This document shows, piece after piece, positions 62,089 through 64,000 of a stretch of DNA of 64,000 nt (the stretch's first letter is position 1; the number at the start of each line of letters is the position of its first letter). The notes under the pieces are model-generated. The model did not search any database. It was given only the letters and a program-made list of their open reading frames with translations, and was not told the DNA's origin. Position numbers and translations under genes: made by a program. Origin of the DNA: Faecalicatena sp. Marseille-Q4148 (lineage in GTDB: Bacteria > Bacillota > Clostridia > Lachnospirales > Lachnospiraceae). The stretch is from positions 992,001 through 1,056,000 of the forward strand of contig CP073692.1 of NCBI GenBank assembly GCA_018228665.1, given 5' to 3'.

Positions 62089-62117
62089 ATTATAGAATAC
62101 TTTGTCAGTATTCGCAA
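62089..62117 (-). promoter_or_regulatory. Promoter of the LytTR/CoA-transferase pair
   Basis: On the minus strand TTGCGA (62112-62117) and a perfect TATAAT (62089-62094) are 17 nt apart, about 36 nt before the LytTR gene. Confidence 0.7.
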
Positions 62118-62124
62118 ACTAACT

Positions 62125-62147
62125 TCGATTTTTTCTATCGATTTTTT
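62125..62147 (-). repeat. Direct repeat upstream of the LytTR promoter
   Basis: The 10-mer AAAAAATCGA (minus strand) occurs at 62138-62147 and 62125-62134, 13 nt apart, just upstream of the -35. It may be an operator, though a LytTR pair usually has a spacing near 21 nt. A weak pair of 7-nt arms at 62162-62186 may be the parC terminator. Confidence 0.45.
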
Positions 62148-62207
62148 GTACAAATAGCACAGTATTATTTGTTTTTATGATAATACAACTTTATTCTTAT
62201 TCTTTTT

Positions 62208-64000
62208 TCAACTTCGCATTTTCGTTCCGGTTCCGTCACGCTTCGCCATCTTTAAACGGTTCAGAAGAACTTCCCGCTCTTTAAATGGTATTTTTGTTTC
62301 CACACCATCTTCAAACAGATATACATCTGCCAGTGTATCCTGTTTCTGAAGTCGGATTCCCCTGACTCCGACGGCGCCCTTTTTCTTCTCAGGCACTTCC
62401 GACACCGGAAACTTCAAAAACATATCTCCTTCTGTACGAAGCACGATATTTTGCGTTTCACTCACCGCCTGTACGCTGATCAGTTCATCATCCTCCCCTA
62501 ATTTTGTCGCCTGAATTGTTCGCTTTGCAACCAGGAATTCCTTTCCATCCACCTGCTTCATCATCCCTTTTTTCGTTACAAACAACAGTTTTCCTGAATG
62601 GAACTGTTCTTCCTCACATAAAAATACGATGCGCTCTTCGCTGCTCTGATAATTACTGATATTATCGATTGGCTGTCCTTTATCCCGGAATCTTCCATGC
62701 GGAATATCCGGCACCTTAATCTGATGCATTTTTCCGTCATGCGTAAACAGACATAGTTTTCCTGTATTCATACAATGAATCACATACCGGTTTTCAGAAT
62801 CTGCCGCTTCTTTATTTCGCTCATATACGGATGTTTCCACTGTCTTTCCGTATCCAAAACGATCCATCAGGAACACTACTTCCTGCTCCTCAATTTTGTT
62901 TTCCTCAAAAACCGCTTCCTCTGCATTCTCTACAACGGTACGGCGCTTTCTTCCATATGTTTTTTTCAAATACTCCAGATCTTCTATAATCACTTCTGCC
63001 ATAGAATCATAATGATTTAAAATCTCTTCATAGCGCCCAATATTTCGCAGTGTTTCCTCATGCTCTTTCTGAAGCGCCTCAATTTCAAGGCCAATGAGCT
63101 TATAAAGACGCATTTCTAAGATCGCTGTCGCCTGTCTCTCTGTAAATCTCAGCATAGCAGCCATTTTTTTTGACACGTTACTCCGGAACCTGATTGGTTC
63201 TGTAACACCGTTCACAAGACATTCTTTCGCATCTTTAATAGAGCTGCTGCCCCGGAGGATTTCGATGATCAAATCAATCACATCGCACGCTTTTATTAAG
63301 CCTTCCTGAATTTCTTTTTTATCCAGTTCCTTTGCGAGCAGCGTTTTATATTTGCGCGTAGCAAGTTCAAATTGAAAATCTACATGATGTTCAATAATTG
63401 ATTTCAGTCCCATTGTCTCCGGACGTCCATCGCATACAGCAAGCATATTAACACCAAAAGTATCTTCCAGTCTCGTTTTCTTATAGAGCATGTTTTTAAG
63501 ATTCTCTACATCCGCATCTTTCCGAAGATCCAGTACAATACGGATTCCTTCTTTGGAAGACTGGTTAGAAATATCAATAATATCATTGGTCTTCTTCGCC
63601 TCTACAAGCGCACAGACATCATTCAAAAATTTTCCGATTCCGCTTCCGATCATCGTATATGGGATTTCTGAAATCACAAGCCGTTTTTTTCCGCCTTTTA
63701 ATTCTTCCACATCCACTTTACCGCGGATCTTAATCTTCCCTGTTCCTGTCTCATAGATATTCAGCAGATCATCTTTATTTACGACAATGCCTCCTGTTGG
63801 AAAATCCGGTCCTTTGACATATTTCATCAGCTGTTTTGTTGTAATATCGCTGTTTTTCATATAAGCTTTGACTGCATCAATTACCTCGCCCATATTATGC
63901 GTCGGAATACTTGTCGCCATACCTACGGCAATTCCCTCTGCTCCGTTGACAAGAAGGTTCGGAACTCTCGCCGGAAGCACTTCCGGTTCTTTTTCTGTTT
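62208..64000 (-). CDS. parC: Type IIA topoisomerase A subunit (parC-like), N-terminus beyond window
   Basis: About 597 C-terminal residues read in frame from the right edge to a stop at 62208. The segment [24 protein letters not shown] follows the active-site region, and the ends of the core and the C-terminal beta-pinwheel are visible ([14 protein letters not shown]). The GyrA box QRRGGKG is absent, which favours topoisomerase IV ParC over gyrase, but the N-terminus would be needed to be sure. It would decatenate DNA with ParE. Confidence 0.82.
   Translation of the reverse strand, partial: TEKEPEVLPARVPNLLVNGAEGIAVGMATSIPTHNMGEVIDAVKAYMKNSDITTKQLMKYVKGPDFPTGGIVVNKDDLLNIYETGTGKIKIRGKVDVEELKGGKKRLVISEIPYTMIGSGIGKFLNDVCALVEAKKTNDIIDISNQSSKEGIRIVLDLRKDADVENLKNMLYKKTRLEDTFGVNMLAVCDGRPETMGLKSIIEHHVDFQFELATRKYKTLLAKELDKKEIQEGLIKACDVIDLIIEILRGSSSIKDAKECLVNGVTEPIRFRSNVSKKMAAMLRFTERQATAILEMRLYKLIGLEIEALQKEHEETLRNIGRYEEILNHYDSMAEVIIEDLEYLKKTYGRKRRTVVENAEEAVFEENKIEEQEVVFLMDRFGYGKTVETSVYERNKEAADSENRYVIHCMNTGKLCLFTHDGKMHQIKVPDIPHGRFRDKGQPIDNISNYQSSEERIVFLCEEEQFHSGKLLFVTKKGMMKQVDGKEFLVAKRTIQATKLGEDDELISVQAVSETQNIVLRTEGDMFLKFPVSEVPEKKKGAVGVRGIRLQKQDTLADVYLFEDGVETKIPFKEREVLLNRLKMAKRDGTGTKMRS

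Overview
The window is a chromosomal segment of an anaerobic, endospore-forming Clostridia bacterium, most like the Lachnospiraceae. I infer this from the AT-rich composition, the sporulation genes (spo0A, spoIVB, the complete spoIIIAA-AH operon), a group-B-type [FeFe] hydrogenase, corrinoid one-carbon proteins and the gene order. Almost everything is on the minus strand, so transcription runs from high to low coordinates. Only an XRE regulator (4525-4839) and a MATE exporter (13342-14766) are on the plus strand.

Layout from low to high coordinates. (1) 1-4839: a one-carbon/corrinoid module. It has a UroD-type methyltransferase cut by the left edge, a corrinoid protein, and an NMT1/SsuA-like ABC importer (binding protein, permease, ATPase), with a small XRE regulator divergent from the importer. 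(2) 4906-10473: a group-B-like [FeFe] hydrogenase, a cobalamin methionine synthase without its reactivation domain, that domain as a separate protein, and metF. (3) 10644-12972: glgA and spo0A, the latter with a good sigma-A promoter and Spo0A-box matches upstream. (4) 13003-32154: an accessory island of about 19 kb between spo0A and spoIVB, which are neighbours in many spore formers. It holds a MATE exporter, several GNAT acetyltransferases and methyltransferases, a LytTR/GHKL two-component pair beside two ABC exporter subunits with a direct-repeat operator, a U32-like Cys-rich protein, a MazG-like protein, a nucleotidyltransferase/Fic pair and a DUF4160-type small-gene trio. Short duplicated gene fragments mark past rearrangement in it.

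(5) 32155-44084: the conserved spoIVB-recN-argR-nadK-tlyA-dxs-ispA-xseB-xseA-nusB-asp23 block, then prfC. (6) 44134-48876: spoIIIAH to spoIIIAA, the mother-cell part of the forespore feeding channel. (7) 48975-59828: the translation/RNA block pnp-rpsO-ribF-truB-nrnA-rbfA-infB-ylxQ-ylxR-nusA-rimP, with structured leaders before pnp, rpsO and rimP. (8) 60011-64000: an acyl-CoA:acetate-type CoA-transferase, a stand-alone LytTR regulator, and the C-terminal part of a type IIA topoisomerase A subunit (parC-like) that runs off the right edge.

The most unusual local structure is at 30889-32271. Two degenerate pieces of the spoIVB 3' end abut, relative to the intact gene, at one dinucleotide, but they lie about 1.18 kb apart with the three small DUF4160-type genes between them. 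No tRNA, rRNA, CRISPR array, transposase or recombinase was seen.
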